Assembly (NCBI GenBank): GCA_017938055.1
Contig: JAGBCG010000160.1
Span: forward strand, 1 to 7,068
Length of the DNA stretch: 7,068 nt
Reading direction: 5' to 3'
Source of the DNA: Clostridia bacterium
Lineage (GTDB): Bacteria; Bacillota; Clostridia; Oscillospirales; CAG-382
Position numbers and translations under genes: made by a program. Positions 5,817 through 7,068 of the stretch are shown in pieces. How positions within the stretch are numbered: the stretch's first letter is position 1; each line of letters begins with the position of its first letter. A model generated the notes under the pieces. It searched no databases. It was not told the origin of the DNA and worked only from the letters and a program-made list of their open reading frames with translations.

Positions 5817-7068
5817 AAACATATTTTGCAGCAAGAGTGAGTATTTCCTCCTGAGTGGTGTTTTTTGGATAAACCTCGCCTGAAAGCATACCGCCGCTCA
5901 TAACAAGGATTCTGTCACAAACACCTAAAAGCTCCGGCATTTCCGAGGAAACCATAATAACACCCTTTCCACTGTCGGCAAGCTGTCCTATAAGCCTGTA
6001 AATTTCAAATTTAGCACCTACGTCAATGCCTCGGGTAGGCTCGTCAAGCAGTAAAACAGAGGGTTTTGTTAAAAGCCATCGACCGAGAATTACCTTTTGC
6101 TGATTACCGCCAGAAAGCGAACGTATTTTTGTTTTGCCACTAGGCGTTTTTACTCTCATGGAATTAATAACGTAGTCGGTGCTGTTCTTGATTTTGCGAT
6201 TGCTGATAAAGGGTCCTGCTCTGTGCTCTTTGATGCTTGAAATAACGGCATTGTCGCTTATGGAAAGAATACCGAAAATGCCTGTTGCACGACGCTCCTC
6301 GGTAAGAAGTGCAAATCCGTTGTTGATGGAATCCCTTGCGTTTTTGTTGTATATTCTTTTGCCGGACAGGTAAATTTCGCCGCTTTTACGCGTGAGGATG
6401 CCATAAAGAGTTTCAAGAAGCTCAGTTCTGCCAGAGCCGTCAAGCCCTGCAACTCCAAGAATTTCTCCTTTTTTCAAGGTAAAAGAAACATCCTTAAGCT
6501 TTGTATACATTCCTGTAAGGTTCTTTACTTCAAGTAAAGTGTTTGATAAATCTCTTTGCGACATTTCTGGATAACGCTCAGTAAGCTCACGACCAACCAT
6601 AAGACGTATTATTTCCTCCATGGTAAGCTCGTTTGCTCTTTTTGTGGCAACATGTCTGCCGTCACGCATTATTGTGATGTCATCGGAAATTTTAAGGATT
6701 TCTTCCATCTTGTGTGAAATATAGATTATTCCGCATCCTTTTTGCTTGAGCATATCAATGATTTTAAAAAGATGCTCTACTTCCTTTTCGGTAAGAGAGG
6801 AGGTTGGCTCGTCAAAAACTATAATTTTTGCATCGTAAGACACAGCCTTTGCGATTTCTACCATCTGACGAAGTGAAACCGATAACTTGCTCATTGTAGT
6901 TTTGGGGTCTACACTGATTCCAAGCTTTGATAGAATCATACTTGTTTCACGGTTCATCTTCTTTTCCTTAACAATAGGAAAAAGCTTGTGCCATAATGGC
7001 AGACGTCCCATCCACATGTTTTCGCTGACACTTCGCTTGAGTGCCTGATTAAGCTCCTGATGGACCAT
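5815..7068 (-). CDS. mglA: Galactose/methyl-galactoside importer ATPase MglA, N-terminal part beyond window
   Basis: Double-domain ATPase energising sugar uptake at the inner face of the membrane. The frame is open to the right edge; the visible Met at the edge is internal, matching about residue 94 of E. coli MglA, so roughly 90 residues including the first Walker A are missing. Numbering from that Met, domain 1 shows the signature LSVSLRQM (62-69), Walker B IIVFDEPTSSL (82-92) and switch His in ISHKMEE (117-123). Domain 2 shows a P-loop GLDGSGRT (208-215) with Arg instead of Lys, usual for the second half of RbsA/MglA-type ATPases, then TEERRATGI (256-264), signature LSGGNQQ (318-324) and Walker B VLLLDEPTRG (338-347). 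Its second switch region reads SSEMPE rather than having His, also usual. This suggests the first ATP site is the standard one. mglC follows 12 bp later; mglB and the operon promoter are expected past the edge. Confidence 0.93.
   Translation of the reverse strand: MVHQELNQALKRSVSENMWMGRLPLWHKLFPIVKEKKMNRETSMILSKLGISVDPKTTMSKLSVSLRQMVEIAKAVSYDAKIIVFDEPTSSLTEKEVEHLFKIIDMLKQKGCGIIYISHKMEEILKISDDITIMRDGRHVATKRANELTMEEIIRLMVGRELTERYPEMSQRDLSNTLLEVKNLTGMYTKLKDVSFTLKKGEILGVAGLDGSGRTELLETLYGILTRKSGEIYLSGKRIYNKNARDSINNGFALLTEERRATGIFGILSISDNAVISSIKEHRAGPFISNRKIKNSTDYVINSMRVKTPSGKTKIRSLSGGNQQKVILGRWLLTKPSVLLLDEPTRGIDVGAKFEIYRLIGQLADSGKGVIMVSSEMPELLGVCDRILVMSGGMLSGEVYPKNTTQEEILTLAAKYV

Noticed and set aside
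5495..5818. 107-codon + strand frame opposite mglC
   Set aside because: Antisense shadow of a clear permease gene; no ribosome site or domain supports it.
1..7068. CRISPR array, tRNA, rRNA, toxin-antitoxin or phage-defence system
   Set aside because: No regularly spaced repeats, no tRNA cloverleaf or rRNA-like sequence, and no gene pair with toxin or defence motifs were seen.

Overview
The window looks like chromosomal DNA from a low-GC Gram-positive bacterium, most likely a gut-type Clostridia. The grounds are A/T-rich intergenic spacers, AGGAGG-type ribosome sites, sigma-A-like promoters, hairpin plus T-tract terminators and the protein families present. The species cannot be fixed from sequence alone.

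Left part (1-2436, + strand): a transposase of the IS1595/ISXO2 type runs in from beyond the left edge and ends at 1275. It is followed by a two-gene unit, a GNAT acetyltransferase (1392-1868) and a Nudix hydrolase (1897-2361). This unit has its own well-formed promoter (-35 at 1303-1308, -10 at 1326-1331, 17-bp spacer) and a strong terminator (2400-2436). The -35 box lies partly inside one arm of a long imperfect palindrome (1279-1319), and a second perfect hairpin (1340-1361) sits at the predicted 5' end of the mRNA. IS1595-superfamily elements are known to carry passenger genes, so the pair may be transposon cargo. Neither transposon end could be located, so this is unproven.

Right part (2515-7068, - strand): the distal end of a galactose/methyl-galactoside-type ABC importer operon. 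It holds mglA (dual ATPase, cut by the right edge) and mglC (permease), 12 bp apart, then a terminator (4642-4686). Downstream, a separately promoted gene (2651-4507) encodes a 618-residue protein with one membrane anchor and an outside domain resembling alpha/alpha six-hairpin glycosidases. It ends at a terminator at 2515-2561. A possible 21-codon reading frame and a small stem lie in its 3' untranslated region. The periplasmic-type binding protein gene (mglB) is expected upstream of mglA, outside the window.

The two halves converge at about 2440-2510. The importer and the surface glycosidase-like protein make a plausible sugar-acquisition neighbourhood; the transposase/GNAT/Nudix block looks like an acquired module abutting it. 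The points most worth a second look are the possible cargo unit, its palindrome-embedded promoter, the enlarged and divergent transposase, and the anchored glycosidase-like protein.
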